Positions 1 to 43,703 of a stretch of DNA of 60,000 nt are shown here, piece after piece. The notes beneath the pieces were generated by a model. That model ran no database searches. It had not been told where the DNA came from and was given only the letters and a program-made list of their open reading frames with translations. The position numbers and the translations under genes are program-made. The stretch's first letter is position 1. Each line of letters starts with the position of its first letter. The stretch is from Symsagittifera roscoffensis. Lineage: Eukaryota; Xenacoelomorpha; Acoela; Convolutidae. The stretch lies in assembly GCF_963678635.1 (NCBI RefSeq), contig NC_087063.1, forward strand, positions 19,972,701 through 20,032,700, in the 5' to 3' direction.

Positions 1-48
1 AGTTCTTTTCAAGGAAACCAGTATTAGTTTCTTTCTGTTAAAAGTTAC

Positions 49-31345
<31,297 letters not shown>

Positions 31346-32317
31346 TTAGCTTTTAGTTAATAACCAAAATTAAAGTATCGTAGTATTCAAACTCGCATTC
31401 AATGAAAATAAATTGAAATCTAAAATTTAAAAATGGAAACACTTGAAAATTTGAAGCTATCCTTTTCATCAGTGACAAAACTGTATAAAAGCAGACTAAA
31501 TACGATAGACAAAATGCGGCGTTTATGACTCTGATTTTGTAAGCATGACATGAAACATTAATGAGAGTCCAGAAGACTCCACAATGTCTTAAGACTGGAT
31601 CGATCTAGGGGATTGGTTTTGAAATGGTGTTTTTGAACCAGTTGTATGACTGGACGGATGATTGATTTTTACAACTATCACTGCAGCTCATTTATCTTAG
31701 TAAGAGAAAAGGTCAGACAAAAATAAAACATCAAAACAATAAAAACAAGGAATCGTAAAAAGCACCAGAGAAGACTTCATTTGAGTTTGTTTATATAGCA
31801 AAGTAAAATGGTGCGACTATTCGGAACTCATGAACAAACCGCCCAATTTGGAATGTCTTCAAGAATCCTCGTCTTTAAGAATCCTCAATGAGAGAAATTC
31901 GTTACTAGGTTCAATCAGTGTAGAATTATTTTTCCTTTCTGTAAATTTTTTGGGCGGAAATTTTAAAACTTTTCAACAGTCAGCACAGAGATATAAAAAA
32001 GACAATAACATTAGGAGTTTAAGATCCCCTAACAACCTCCAATTTTCGAGGTATAATTATATCCTTTTTTAAAAAAAAATTCTAAATGAGTTAGATAACT
32101 TGAATCTGTAAAAATTATTGTTTTCAATGAGGGTCTCAAAAAATGTCAGTACATGAGCTTGATAATCTTAAAGTATTTTCAGTTTTTTGTTGAAAATTTT
32201 CGGGGTATTGTTTAGAACTTTGACCATAGTACTTATGGGCAATTTTTTTCCATAATTGAGTTAATGGTTTTTAACGCACGTTTTCTTATCAAACTTTAAG
32301 ATTTTGAGCCAAAAAAG
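31346..32317. other. DNAH3 upstream region
   Basis: Expected to hold the 5' UTR and promoter if exon 1 is the usual start. No clear TATA box, CCAAT box or RFX X-box is visible by eye. A short plus-strand ORF at 31830-32072 has no recognisable features. Confidence 0.4.
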
Positions 32318-32520
32318 CAGGGTCGGATTATGGGCTGAACGCCTCCCATCTCAGTGTTTCGACCCCTTCACCAACCAAAGGGTCTTCCCTTTTTTAAAGG
32401 GGAACGCGCGCCTCAAAAAGGCGTTATCTTGGTGAAAAAACTTGCATAAAGTGCCGAAAAATGGCCCATTTGACTAGCTTTCTTGTAGTAACCTAAGAGC
32501 GCTCGGAGAACCAATTTGGA
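32318..32520 (+). repeat. Family D fragment
   Basis: gcagggtcggattatggg, then ttcgacccct and accaaagggtcttccc, then aaagtgccgaaaa and gctcggag: the order of parts of MITEs D1 and D2. Diverged. A second D-like fragment lies at 32785-32945 (tttttggtca, gctcggaaRatcaRttYggtcga). Confidence 0.55.
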
Positions 32521-32960
32521 TCTTGGTAACTATTCCCCCTTTTCGACCTTGTTTACTAGTCCCCCCTTTTCGACCTTGTTAACTATCCCCCCCCCCCCCT
32601 CCCTATGCATGTATTATTTTTGACAACAGTTTCTGTATAAAATATGCATTTCAAAAATATCAACAGTTAAGTGGGTTTTCATTTTCGCGCGTAAAAAAAA
32701 TAAGTCGACAAAACTATTAACCAATTGCCCTATAGTAGGTCTGATGTAATCTTTGAGAGAAAAACATACCGAAGCTGAGCTTAGGCCCCTTTCTTTTCAG
32801 GTATTTGATCCTCTCACCGCCCAAAAGAACTACTTTGGCACTATTTTACGTCATTCATTTTTGGTCAACCAACCCAAAAAAAAATATTTTTCGACGGCTC
32901 GGAAGATCAGTTTGGTCGATCTCAAAAAAGGTCCCACTACACTGTTAAAAACTACACTGT

Positions 32961-33180
32961 CCCGGGATGACCAAAAATACTAGTCATACAATTTCCATAT
33001 ATGGAAAAATGCTAGTCATACACTTTCCATACAATTCCATACGTACAGAAAATTGCATGAAAGTTCTATGATTAGTATGTTTTCATATATGGAAATTGTA
33101 TGACTAGCATTTTTCCATAAACCAAAAATATTGATTTTTTACATTTTAATTTTTCAAAATTTTTTGGTTGTGTTCGTAAC
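32961..33180. repeat. Family C copy 1 (palindromic, 220 bp)
   Basis: From cccgggatgaccaaaaatac to ttggttgtgttcgtaac. Nearly identical to 43707-43927. It contains an internal palindrome built on ttccatatatggaa with actagtcatac arms. Followed at 33181-33222 by a short array of cggtttgctattgg units. Confidence 0.85.
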
Positions 33181-33499
33181 GGTTTGCTATTGGTTCGCTA
33201 TCGGTTTGCTATTGGTTTAGCACAACTAATATCTTTTGCGTTTTTTAACGGAATATTAGAAACAATTAGCATACATCAAATAACTTGGTTCAACTTCTAA
33301 TTCATATTACATTGCTACTTACGTTCCAGCTTTAAGCACAAATATGTCTCAGTCGGTGCAAAAAATTTCTCTAAAAACAAATTGAAAATCAAAAATCTAT
33401 ATATATAACAACCATACCGAGCACGATTATTTCTTTTGATCAATGAAAATTATCATATTTGTAATCATTTTAGGAAAAATATGGGAGTTCAATTAGTCG

Positions 33500-33980
33500 A
33501 AGAAAGTGCGGAATATTTATGCTTGGGGCGATTATGTTTTTAATCCGACTTTCAAAGAAAACGGAATATTTATGTTTTATGTTTTTCTTATTATTCAGTC
33601 AATCTTTGGCGATCGAAATAATAGTTTTTAACGAAATAATTTTATACCCCATTAAAGACATACCCCTGAAATCAAATTTAAAAACATCTTTTACCTCCGG
33701 TCATTTTTTTGCCAAGTTCTGGAAGTTTAAAAAAACTTAATTTGGCCATGCTCTGGACTAATTTAAGCACCTTTTGAAGATTTCATCCATAATGATGAAA
33801 AGGAAACACGAATTAATTTTTACTAGCCGATCGTTTTACTTGTTTACGACTCAAATTTTCACACTTGATCTTTGATGTTTACCAAAGTTTGCCAGTACTT
33901 TCTTTTCCCAAAAATCTATATAAAATCGCTACAGATTAAGGGGCAGTCGGAACATTCAGTTCAGTCATTTTTCAAATTTT
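33500..33980 (+). repeat. Family B dispersed repeat, copy 1
   Basis: Shares with 42735-43110 the phrases tYtggRagtttRaaa, ggcYatgctctggact and acacttgatctttgat, and the terminal ggggcagtcggaacattcag. That end is the inverse of the left end of family A. Confidence 0.65.
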
Positions 33981-35985
33981 AACTACGCGTTTTTGACTGA
34001 ACTTTTAAAAACCATCTAGAAAACCACCAGCTTCTTTTCCGAAGCTCAAAATTAAGAAAATTTCAGTCGCGATCATTTTTTGTAAAGTCATCGGGATTTG
34101 AAGTGTTCCAATTTGATATAATCAACGCACAATATTTGCGTTTTTTAACGGGTACGCAGCAAAATATTCAGCTTCAGACATATTTCAAAATCGGTATTAT
34201 GGCAACGTAGTATTATGGCTTATAATTAGTGATGTTACGATTTAAAGAATGAAGTTCATTTTGCTAGTTTTTCAACATGTCAAATTCCATCAAATTATCA
34301 CCTGGATTAGGTCATTTATAAGCATTTGTAAGACTTAAAATAATAGCTAATTAGTTTCATAAAACTTTACTTGAAATTTTTTTTATAAAAGCTTGTGTTG
34401 TGGGTACAAAATGATCAAAAGAAAAAAAATTATTTCAAAAACTTCATCACTTTTGAACCAAAAACAACTGCAAAGATTTAAGCATTTGAGTCGGAGCTTT
34501 TAACCCGACTTCAACCTCTTTAGCAAATTTTTGTTGTTCTGAATGTTTTTGTATGAGACTCAAACTGAAAACAAATTGCGGCAAAATGGCAATTCACATT
34601 AGAAAATGAGTGAAATTCTAATTTTGGCAACTGAAGCCATCAAGTTTAGAATCCTGTGCCTTGTAAAAATACGAATCAATTTCAAGGAGAATCAATGTGC
34701 AATGGTAATAGTTGCTGAAAAAAGCAAAAAGTTGAGAGAATTGGAACGTTTTGAAGTGACTAAAAAAGGAACCGAAAAAGTATTTGAGGAGCTTAAACTG
34801 TTTCGACTGCCCTGATTATGACAAACTAGCTTTTCGAAAAATTGTAATATCTCTATGTGTAAAGGGCATTAAAGTTACGTCAATACCTTCCGTGCTTGAG
34901 CTTTTTAAAGACATTCTTCTTGCAGTTTTTTAACGGATATAGGACGCTAAAATTCAGGGATGAAAAGTTGACGGTGGTTTTTTGTGCGGCTCTTTGTATT
35001 TCCCCCATTTTGTAAAAATTCCATTATCACAATACTTATGCATGCTATAGCGAGACATTTTTAAAAATAAATTACAGAAAAGCAATGTTTCAGAACTACT
35101 TTTTTTGCCATGCAATATTAATTAGATATGACAACACTAAAACGATTTTATTGGTTATAAAATCATGATAAAGTTCAAAATGAAATGCAAACTTGTTCGA
35201 TTAGTTAGTCAAGTTATAGCATGAAATGCAATTCAAAAGGCTTCAAAAATAGTTTTTTATATATTTTTTTATAATCATAACCATTCTCGTTGGGTTGTTT
35301 TAGTTTTTTGCTGTTAGACTATTCCGCGTTCGGAGTTTCTGCTCTAACTTCCTCCTCGCTCAAATTGTTTTTTTTTCAACCCTGCATTTTTTCATTCTGA
35401 AAACCAAAAACTGGCTCTTTTCTAATTGCAACTTTTAAACTTTTTTTTTTCATTTTTAATCATGGCTAAAGCGTCATTTTACGATGTATGGAAAAATATG
35501 AAAATAAACGGTTGACAATTGTTGGTGTTTTCACCAGCTAAATTAGGCTATCAAAAATCAGTTATCAGTTATCAGCTTTACGGTCATAAATTGTCTTGGT
35601 TTGAATCTTGTCCATTTTCTTCCCAATTTTTTCCTCCTATTTTGAAAAACTACCTTACGGTTTTTATAAGGCAAACAGCATAATCAATGCATGGCAAAAA
35701 ACCAGCTTGTTAAGAAAAGGCATGTTTAATAAACCAACAATTATTAACACCTTTGTTCTTCCTACTATACAATGTAAAAGCACGCATTCCACCATAGTAA
35801 CACGTAAAAAAAATCTAATAACAAAAAATACTGCTTGTATATAAGTACGAGGCACAGCGCGTTCTAACTAATTTTCGAGGCCAATTCAACAGTTTGTGGC
35901 TGTAAATTTGATTTAGAAAAATCAAGAAAAAATCAAAGGAAACGAGGATGTTTTAAGCGTTTCGTATGTATCTTGAAAAAAAAAC
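33981..35985. other. AT-rich intergenic stretch
   Basis: No gene. Short ORFs at 34606-34815 and 35608-35844 have AT-driven composition and no recognisable domain. Some phrases (cgcacaatatttgcgttttttaa) recall the ends of families A and B. Confidence 0.5.
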
Positions 35986-36445
35986 AAGACCGCTCGCACC
36001 AAGGCAATACGCTGAATGTTCCGACTGCTTTTTAAGGTCTATGGAGCAGTAATAACAAGAAAAAATTCAATGTAAAAAGACAAAATGAATTTTTTTTAAT
36101 TTGAGATTTTCGTAAGAATCATCCCACAAACCGCCACAAAATAATAGATTTCGCCCCTAGTAACTAATCAGTTGTGGCAAAAAAGTTTCCTTCAACCAAT
36201 TTGAAGCAATTTCTAAAACGGATTAAATCTTTGTGTATGCGTTAATAGCGCGAATTATATCGCGCGTTGATGGTACCAAGTTAGCCAAAATGGCAATTTT
36301 AAACCCCCATAAAAAATCACAGATGAAATATCTTTTAAATTGTGAAATCAAGACAACAAAACGTTTTCAGTGATTTAAAAAAATAAAATGATTATTTGAA
36401 ATTCGAAAATTGACTGAATAAAAAACCAAAGCGTTATTAATCCGA
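35985..36445 (+). repeat. Family A dispersed repeat, copy A6
   Basis: Left end gctgaatgttccgactgctt; internal gcgcgaattatatcgcgcg and aatggcaattttaaaccccc. The right end is degenerate. Confidence 0.65.
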
Positions 36446-36769
36446 ACTTTCTCCGAAATTCGGAGAAAAATTTTGAAAGATGTGGGGAAAAGGAATGGAG
36501 CTGTAATTTTTAATATGACTGATTTGTTATTTATGAAATATTTTGCTCTTTTCGACTTTCCCCCACCCTTCGTCCAATTTTCTGTTTTATTGTTGTTTAT
36601 GCGTAATTGTGGCTATGCGTAATTATACGAAAAAGCGTAACGCTTCGATGTAAAGGTATGAAGAACAAAAATCTGTTCTCAATTGTAGCTTTCTGCACCA
36701 TGCCCAGTTTCTTTGCTTTATGTCAACCTTAAAGTAACTTAATAAAATTGAAATTCAAAGGTGGGGGGA

Positions 36770-37400
36770 CGGGTTTTGGCTCTTTTTCCTTCCCCCCCCC
36801 ACCTGCAAACTTTTACATGTAAATTTGTTGACCACATTGTCCGATTGTTATGAAATTTTACATACAGACTAATAGGGCCACGGCAAACATATTTTGTCTT
36901 CATACTCAACCTCGTAAAACCACTCGTTACACATATAAGTTGAAACTGGCGTGAGGTGGGGGGGAAAAGGAAAAAGAGCCCGGGTTTTTTTTCTGTATCC
37001 CCATCCTGCAATTTGTTTTAATTGAAGTGATTGTTCTCATTATCCGATTGTCATGAAAATTGACATGCGAAATAATTAGGCATTGACAAACATGTTCAAA
37101 TCTCATACTTATCCCTGTTGAATCTCTCGATACACCATAAAATAGATGCTTATGTGAGCCGGGGAGTGGAAAAGAGCCAACTATTTTTGATTGGATCAAA
37201 GTTCGCTCGGACTTGCTTTTTCAAAAATCTTGAATTTCCATAAAAACAAGCTCTTTTGAAAACGTCAACAAAAATTGGCATGCGAGCTAATTAGGCCATG
37301 ACAGACATTTTTGATTTTCATAATTAACCTTGTAAAACCCCTCGTTACACCGTAAAATTGACGCTTATGTGAGGTGGGGGGGAAAAAGGAAAAAGAGCCC
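36770..37400. repeat. Three diverged tandem units of about 210 bp
   Basis: Each unit has tccgattgtYatgaaa or an equivalent, a taattagg or taataggg…gRcaaacat phrase, ccYYgtaaaacc…cgttacac, and gtgaggtggggggg followed by aaaaggaaaaagagcc. Minus-strand ORFs across it arise from the repeated units and do not look like genes. Confidence 0.7.
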
Positions 37401-37629
37401 GTCATTTTTATTTTGGCCCGGTGGAAGACAAAATCCCTTACTCTTTTAATTTTGAAAGATTGATAGCCAATTAAATGAGGACCAGGGGTGAAAAAAGGGC
37501 TCTTTTCCACCCCTTTCCTTATTTTGAGAATTTCCGAAACTGAAAAAAAACGCGTGAAAGGTTATTTCACGAGAGGGGGTGGGAAACTGGAAAAGAGCGA
37601 AAAAAAGTCCGAGAACTAAAACTACTTAC

Positions 37630-37746
37630 GGTGTTTCTCTGAAGAATGGAGTTCCTCATTTTCCTGTCCTCGTCCAAACTGTAACTATCAGTTGAGGAGG
37701 CTGTGTGCTTGTTCCTGTTGTTGGCATTTTTGGAGGCGGCCGCCAT
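37630..37746 (-). CDS. Candidate alternative first coding exon (39 codons)
   Basis: On the same strand as DNAH3, 6.3 kb upstream of exon 1. An ATG (complement at 37744-37746) in good context opens 39 codons, MAAASKNANNRNKHTASS to …MRNSILQRNT, ending exactly at a consensus donor gtaagt in phase 0. DNAH3 exon 2 also begins in phase 0, so splicing would be in frame, giving an alternative N-terminus. A second in-frame ATG lies 21 bases upstream. No other minus-strand gene lies between it and DNAH3. It could instead be the first exon of an unseen gene, or chance. The residues are not recognised. Confidence 0.4.
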
Positions 37747-38146
37747 TTTGATAACAATAATGGCCAATCAAACCTCAGTTTAATCGCTGCTGCGTGTGTT
37801 ATCCTTTTTAAAGCAGCAAATTAAATCCCAGATTAAAGTTAATAGCAACAACGAAAAAATTAAAATACTTTTTTTAGAACGCCATAAACGCGCACGTTAT
37901 CAAATTGAAGCCAGATTTACAAATATTAACCAAAACCAGCTACAACCATGCAAAGTGTTTGGACGAACGAGTTTTTGGCTCACACAACTTTAAACATCTG
38001 ATGGTATTTACTTCTTTTCACATATTTTTCGCTGTTTTAAAATGCTTTTTTTTGTTATAAACAGCTTATTTTGAGAGCAAAGTAATACTAATTCTTTCAC
38101 GCTTTTCACCTACTCTTAGAGTGTATGTAAGCTGTGGTCGTCCATT
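37747..38146. promoter_or_regulatory. Region upstream of candidate alternative exon
   Basis: Contains a CCAAT-type box (ggccaatcaa, about 37762-37771) shortly upstream of the alternative ATG. No TATA box is evident. Support is weak and depends on the exon being real. Confidence 0.2.
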
Positions 38147-38690
38147 TTTGTTCCGACTTTCGATACGAAAGTAACGGAATATTTGTGATCGGGGTGGGTT
38201 TTTTTTCTTCAGACAAATTTCGACTTTTTATCTAGCCATTTTTGACGGAACTTTTTTTATATCATTCAAAAGGTATTGTTGTCCTGAGCTTAAATTTGAA
38301 CAGATATTTCACCTGTGATCATTTTTCGTAGAGTTATGAGGGTTGAAAGATTGCCATTTCGGCCATTTTGACCAATTTGGGACAATTAACGCGCGATATA
38401 ATTCGCGCTATTAACGCGTAAGCGGATATTTAAACCGTCCTATAAATCGTTCCAAGTTGGTTGAATGAAGCTTATTTGCCATAATTGATTTGTTACAAGG
38501 AACGAAATCTCTCTTTTTGTACTTTATATGGCGTGAAGGGTGATGATTTTCATAAAAAATTTCAAATTTTAGAATAAAAAATTTTCATTTTATTTTATTT
38601 CATTTAATTTTTTTATGTTATTACTGCTGCTCCATTAACCTTAAAAGGCAGTCGGAACATTCAGAGCTTCGCCCTGAAACGAGCAGTCTT
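38147..38690 (-). repeat. Family A dispersed repeat, copy A7 (inverted)
   Basis: Inverted relative to the other copies: starts gttccgactttcgatacg and ends ggcagtcggaacattcag…gagcagtcttgttt. Well preserved, with aaattgggacaattaacgcg in the middle. Confidence 0.78.
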
Positions 38691-38974
38691 GTTTGATTTT
38701 GGCTCAAATCTAGAACAAGAAATGACATCTCAATTTTCTCTTTAGTTCAAACCCATAATTGTTTCGACTTTTGAAGAAAATTACGGGATGTTTATGCTTT
38801 GGGCTGATTTTTATTCATTGAAATTGCGACTTTTTAACTAAACGTTTTCGACCAAATTTTACCGGGTCGAGGGGCTCACCTTGTTTTGATCTTCAAAGTC
38901 AAGCAAAATGTCCGATTTCGATCAAAAAAGCAAAGTTGAGAGAGGCTTTTGGGTCAATTACAAAATCTAAATAA

Positions 38975-39665
38975 ATATCTCGAAACTCGAGCACAGTCAA
39001 AACATCAGTACATCAAAATTAGTCGAGCACGGTCATAAAAAACCTCGAGCATGATTGAAACATATCGAATTAGGTCGAGCTTGATGAAACATATCTTGAG
39101 CAGGGTCAAAATATACCTCGAGGGCATTCGAAACATAGCTCGAGCTCGATCGTCTGACGAATAATAAAATTTAATGAAAATTAATTTAAAAATTTTCTGA
39201 CGAATATCAGCCCTTGTATGAGGTTTGAAACGCCTCGACCAAAATTTAATCGAGACGGTTGAAACATATAAAGAGCTTTTTGACACGGGTTACATCGTCT
39301 GAAAGATTTTGTTGTCCTGAGCTTGAGTCTGAAAAAAAATTATTTGGTATTTTTTTTGTAAATTTGAAACCTAGTACTTTGAAACATAGCACTTTGAGGT
39401 TTGAAACATAATACTTCGACCATTTTGAAATTTTTAACGCTTAATAAATGCGCAATAAACGCGCAACTTTTAACACTTGTTAGCGGCAAATTATATCTTT
39501 CCAAGTTGATTAAGTGCAATTTTTTTTACCATTTGACATTCGAGTAAGTGCAATTTTTTTTACCATATGAAAGATATTGGTTCCTTGAGCTTAAATTTGA
39601 GTAAGTGCAATTTTTTTTACCATTTGAAAGATATTGGTTCCTTGAGCTTAAATTTAAAAGAATAT
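38975..39665 (+). repeat. Simple and tandem repeats
   Basis: 38975-39160 holds irregular repeats of tcgagca…tYgaaacata. 39541-39655 contains a duplicated ~60-base unit, agtgcaattttttttaccat followed by gaaagatattggttccttga. Confidence 0.65.
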
Positions 39666-40249
39666 TTTAACTTTCATCATTTTCCGTACAGTTACGGGCA
39701 TTGAAAAAATGCTAATTTGGCCAATTTTGAATATTTAATTTGCTATATTTTGCGTTCTTTTCAAATGCGAAAGAAGCGAATGAATGCGTTCCACATTGAA
39801 TTGAGGCCAGCATTTTAATCCTCCTATTAACACAATGCGAGACGCTTAACACACCCGTTGTATTTTACATAGAATATGGGGATTAAGAATACACAACAAT
39901 TGCTGTTTTTCTGTCAACTATTCAACCAAACGAATCAAACAATTTATTAACCGTGAATGCATACCGAACAATCAGGGCTTCGCCTTGATGTATGAGCAGA
40001 ATTTTTTTATAGGACATGAGAATTTTCTGGTTCAGTTAGTTGCTGTCATAGCTAATTTTGAAAAGCACGGAACATGATTCAAGGAAACATTCTTATCCAG
40101 AATTTTTTGTGGTGTTTCGATGAGAAGCTCAATATCATAGTTCATGGTGTAACTAACGGTTTTTACAAAATTATGCCCGAAGATGTAATAGCCTCATTGA
40201 TCTACACGCGAGTTTTTTCAACAACGAGACAATATAAACCGAAACAAGT

Positions 40250-41430
40250 TTGCTCTTGTCTTGAATGTTTCGACAGCTGTTTGTTTTCTATCGGTTCATT
40301 TAAATTGAAATAAATAATGAAATTGAAAAAAAAAATGAAAAAAAATGTTGATGCTTTTATTGAGAATCATCCGGTCACACGCTATGTAAAGTACAACACG
40401 ATATTTTTTGCATATAGGAAAGTATGGAACAGACCTAAAAGCACACCTCAATTCAATTTGAAACTAATTCTAAGACAGATTAATCATCAGCTTAAGCGTT
40501 AATAATACGAAAAAGGAGTGCTGATTTAAATAAATTGGGCAAAACAAATAAGGCTTCAAGTTTAATTTAGTTTTTCTCAAAATGAGTTGACTCTAAGCAA
40601 AACCAATGAGGAAAAAATTGTTTTTTACTTTTATCCCTATTTTAATGGTGCAATTTGTTTTGCAAAAATCGGGCCAACCAAAAATATCTAAAAAGTAATC
40701 AGTTTTGAGTTTTTTAATTAATGAAAAATTGTGCCGGAACTACCGAATGAGTTGCTGTCAAGAATACATCAAAATAAGCTTCTTACATAGTAGTCCAATA
40801 AAATTCAAAAAATTGAGCAAAATGTCTCAAAATAACTTTCAAATATAAAAAAGCAATTGTAAAAACGACACGTTTTAGCTATCAGACAAAATTAAATTTA
40901 TTTACAAAAAAAATAGAAAAATCGTACTCTTCTTAAACTTTGCTGAAGTACATACGAAGCTCATTTTTATGAAACTTTGAAAGCAATTGGTCCGGTAGTT
41001 CAGGCAAATTAGTGCAGGTCCGGTAGTTCAGGCAAACTTTGGTCCGGTAGTTCAGTCCGATTTTTGCAGACCAAATTGCACCATATTAAATGTGCTGAAA
41101 CTCTTAGCAGGTTTTTTTTCGCTTTTTTTCTAACGTCAGCTCAGTTTGATTAAACTGCGTTTTAAACTTCAAGATAAATGCGTTTTGTCACGATAATTAA
41201 AATTAGCACTGTATCTCGAGTTAATTGGTCCCAACTTGCCCAACTGGGTAATCTTTAAACCCTCATATTTTTTGAAAAAAAATAATCATAGGTGAAGATA
41301 ATTTATTTACATTCGAGCTGAGGACAGCAATACCGTTCCATGAAAACTTCCATCAAAATTTGCTAATAAAAGTTTGTGTGGAGAAGAACTCACCCCGAGC
41401 ACAAAAGCTCTAACATTTTGTACAAAAATA
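40250..41430 (+). repeat. Family A copy A8, split into two halves
   Basis: The left half at 40250-40510 (cttgaatgtttcgacagc … aagcgttaataatacgaa) and the right half at 41205-41430 (gttaattggtcccaacttgc … caccccgagcacaaaa) would be contiguous in an intact element. The 690 bases between look like inserted or captured sequence and include three ggtccggtagttcag repeats at 40988-41060. Confidence 0.55.
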
Positions 41431-42734
41431 GTCAGCAAATTTTGTTCTAAAACTGTGAAGGTACGGATAAAAAGAAAAAGAGCCGGGTGACCATATTAAC
41501 TTTATTATCTTACACATATGAAGGCAAAATTGAAGCTGATTGTTTTGATCGGTTTTTCAGTAAAAAATAAAACTTTTATTTTGAAAATGATTTTTTCTAG
41601 CAAAACTGAAAATACATGCCCAGGGAGAGAAATGTGTGGCAGTGCACGATGCCACAAAAAAGAATACCTATCTCGAATTAATTGAATGTGAAAAATCATA
41701 AACTAAAAGCCATGCCTAACATCTGCGGTCTCATAACAGAATTTTTCAGAGAGCTGCGAAGCAAACACTCCTGAGACTAAGTCCTTGCGACAAATTATTG
41801 CTTTTTGTTCCGACTATTTGAAACATGAAAAGAAATTTTGCATTCGGGTGTGTTTTAGGTTTCTTGTTTTTCCTTTTTTTTAATTTTCCACGCTAAATCA
41901 GGCATCAAAAATAATTGTTAGAATGGATCGAGTGATTTATCGTTTTAAAGCCCTTTCAGTCGTGGTTCGAACGACAATAAAGATTTCCAAAAAGCTCTCC
42001 ATTTTGAGAACAACAAGTTAAAAATTTAACTAAATTCAAGCAAATAATGCAAACGAACAGGCTTACAGTAGCTTATTTTTGCTTAATTTAGGCCGTGAAA
42101 ACTTGATTTTACTCTAAAATAGTTGCTTTTTTTGTGCCATTTGGGATTGAAAAGTTCAAAACTTAAAAAGTGTCGGTAAAAAAATGGAAAGTTTTCTTTC
42201 GATTTTTGAATTCTTTTTTTTGTTTGTTTTTTTTTTAGTAATTTTTTCACAAATATATTGTTCAATTTGCCAACTTTACTATGAATCTCGAGATTTCATA
42301 AATTCCAGCTTTCGATCAAACCCTTTTATCACACCAAGCAGAAAAAATGACATTAATTTGAAAAAACTCTTTTTGTGTTTTTAGACTATGGTCTGAATAT
42401 TCTGTGCTAGTTGCACAGTAACAGGCTTTCCTTGCTGTAAGTTCGATTTTTTGACGCCAAGTTCTTTCAGTGTTATTCCTTTTCTTTTCAACATATTATA
42501 TCCATATCCATATCAAAATTGTACTTTTGTAGTATGCGAGGAGAGAACGGTGAATGGCATAAAAATAAATAACCTTACGACAAAACTGCACACTTACTAA
42601 GTTTTTCCAAAGGCCAACTTTGGAAATTCTGAAAAATTTTCACTTCATCCCGCATTAGTTTAACATATTCTAACATATTCTAAAGCATATCAAATGGGCA
42701 ACTCCAGTTTTAGCTGGATCAGTACTAGTTTTTG
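41431..42734. other. AT-rich intergenic stretch
   Basis: No gene recognised. Contains a ggaaaaagagccg-like phrase at about 41475 and a tttttgttccgact family A/B-like end at about 41808. Confidence 0.5.
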
Positions 42735-43110
42735 TTCTGACTCTGAAATTGACTTTCTGAAATGAAATTTTAAAAAAAAGAGATTTTACCTGCACAAAGT
42801 TGCAAAGTTCTGGGAGTTTGAAAGTTGCCGATTTGGCTATGCTCTGGACTACTTTGTGCGAGTTTTTAAGATTTTTTTATGATATGAATGCGTAACCCAA
42901 ACTGCTTATGCGAGGCGATCTATCCCGCACAATAAAATCGTTCCAAGTTGAACTGAGGCCAGCTATTTGGTTGTATTGTTTTGCATGACTCAAACTTGTA
43001 CACTTGATCTTTGATTTTGTCCAACAATTGTAGTTTATCAATTGTTTCCCCATAAACTATTCGACACGGGTTAAGGGGCAGCCGGCACATTCAGTACTAG
43101 TACTGTGTAC
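42735..43110 (+). repeat. Family B dispersed repeat, copy 2
   Basis: Starts tttttgttctgactctgaaa and ends ggggcagccggcacattcag. A third, inverted, partial copy lies at about 43440-43690 (caaattggcatattttccaa, gcgcataagttagtccaaagc). Confidence 0.6.
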
Positions 43111-43703
43111 TCATATACAAGCAGTTTTGTTGTTTTTTTTTTGAAAAAAAAAACATGTTTCTCAAAAACTACTCTGCCAAATCGAAGTTAAATTGAGATA
43201 AATTGAAAGAACAGGTTACTAAAATCTCCCCTACATAATGACTAATCCCATATTTTAGTTTAAAAACCTTCAAAATTATCTATCCGGTCTGTGGAATTTT
43301 GAAAACTCCGCACTTCACTCCGCATCAGTACAAAAAATAGTCTTTCATAAACCAAACAGATATCTCCAGCCTTAGCTGTGCCTCAAATAGAATCGTAAGA
43401 AAGTTTCTGTGAAATTTCGACGCGTTCCTCTGACTAAAGCAGTCAGCAAAATCTGAATATTCTTCGACGCTTTTTGTACTAAATTTTTACGACCAATTTG
43501 GTAGCATCAAATCAATTTGAACCAATTTTGTCGCGCTGGATAATTCACCACGCATAAGGAACTCGCGTTACGCTTTCAGCATTATGTACAAAATCTTCAA
43601 AATGCGCATAAGTTAGTCCAAAGCACGACCAAATTGGCATATTTTCCAAACTCCTAGAACTGTGCAAAAAATGATTGGAAGTAAGAATATCTTTTTACTT
43701 TTT

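Noticed and set aside
31346-31500. RFX X-box upstream of DNAH3
   Set aside because: A gttaataacc stretch is only a weak match to the half-sites and is too common in AT-rich DNA.
36739-37510. Three overlapping minus-strand ORFs of 80-90 codons
   Set aside because: They follow the tandem 210-bp repeat units, contain similar phrases because the DNA is repeated, and lack any recognisable domain.
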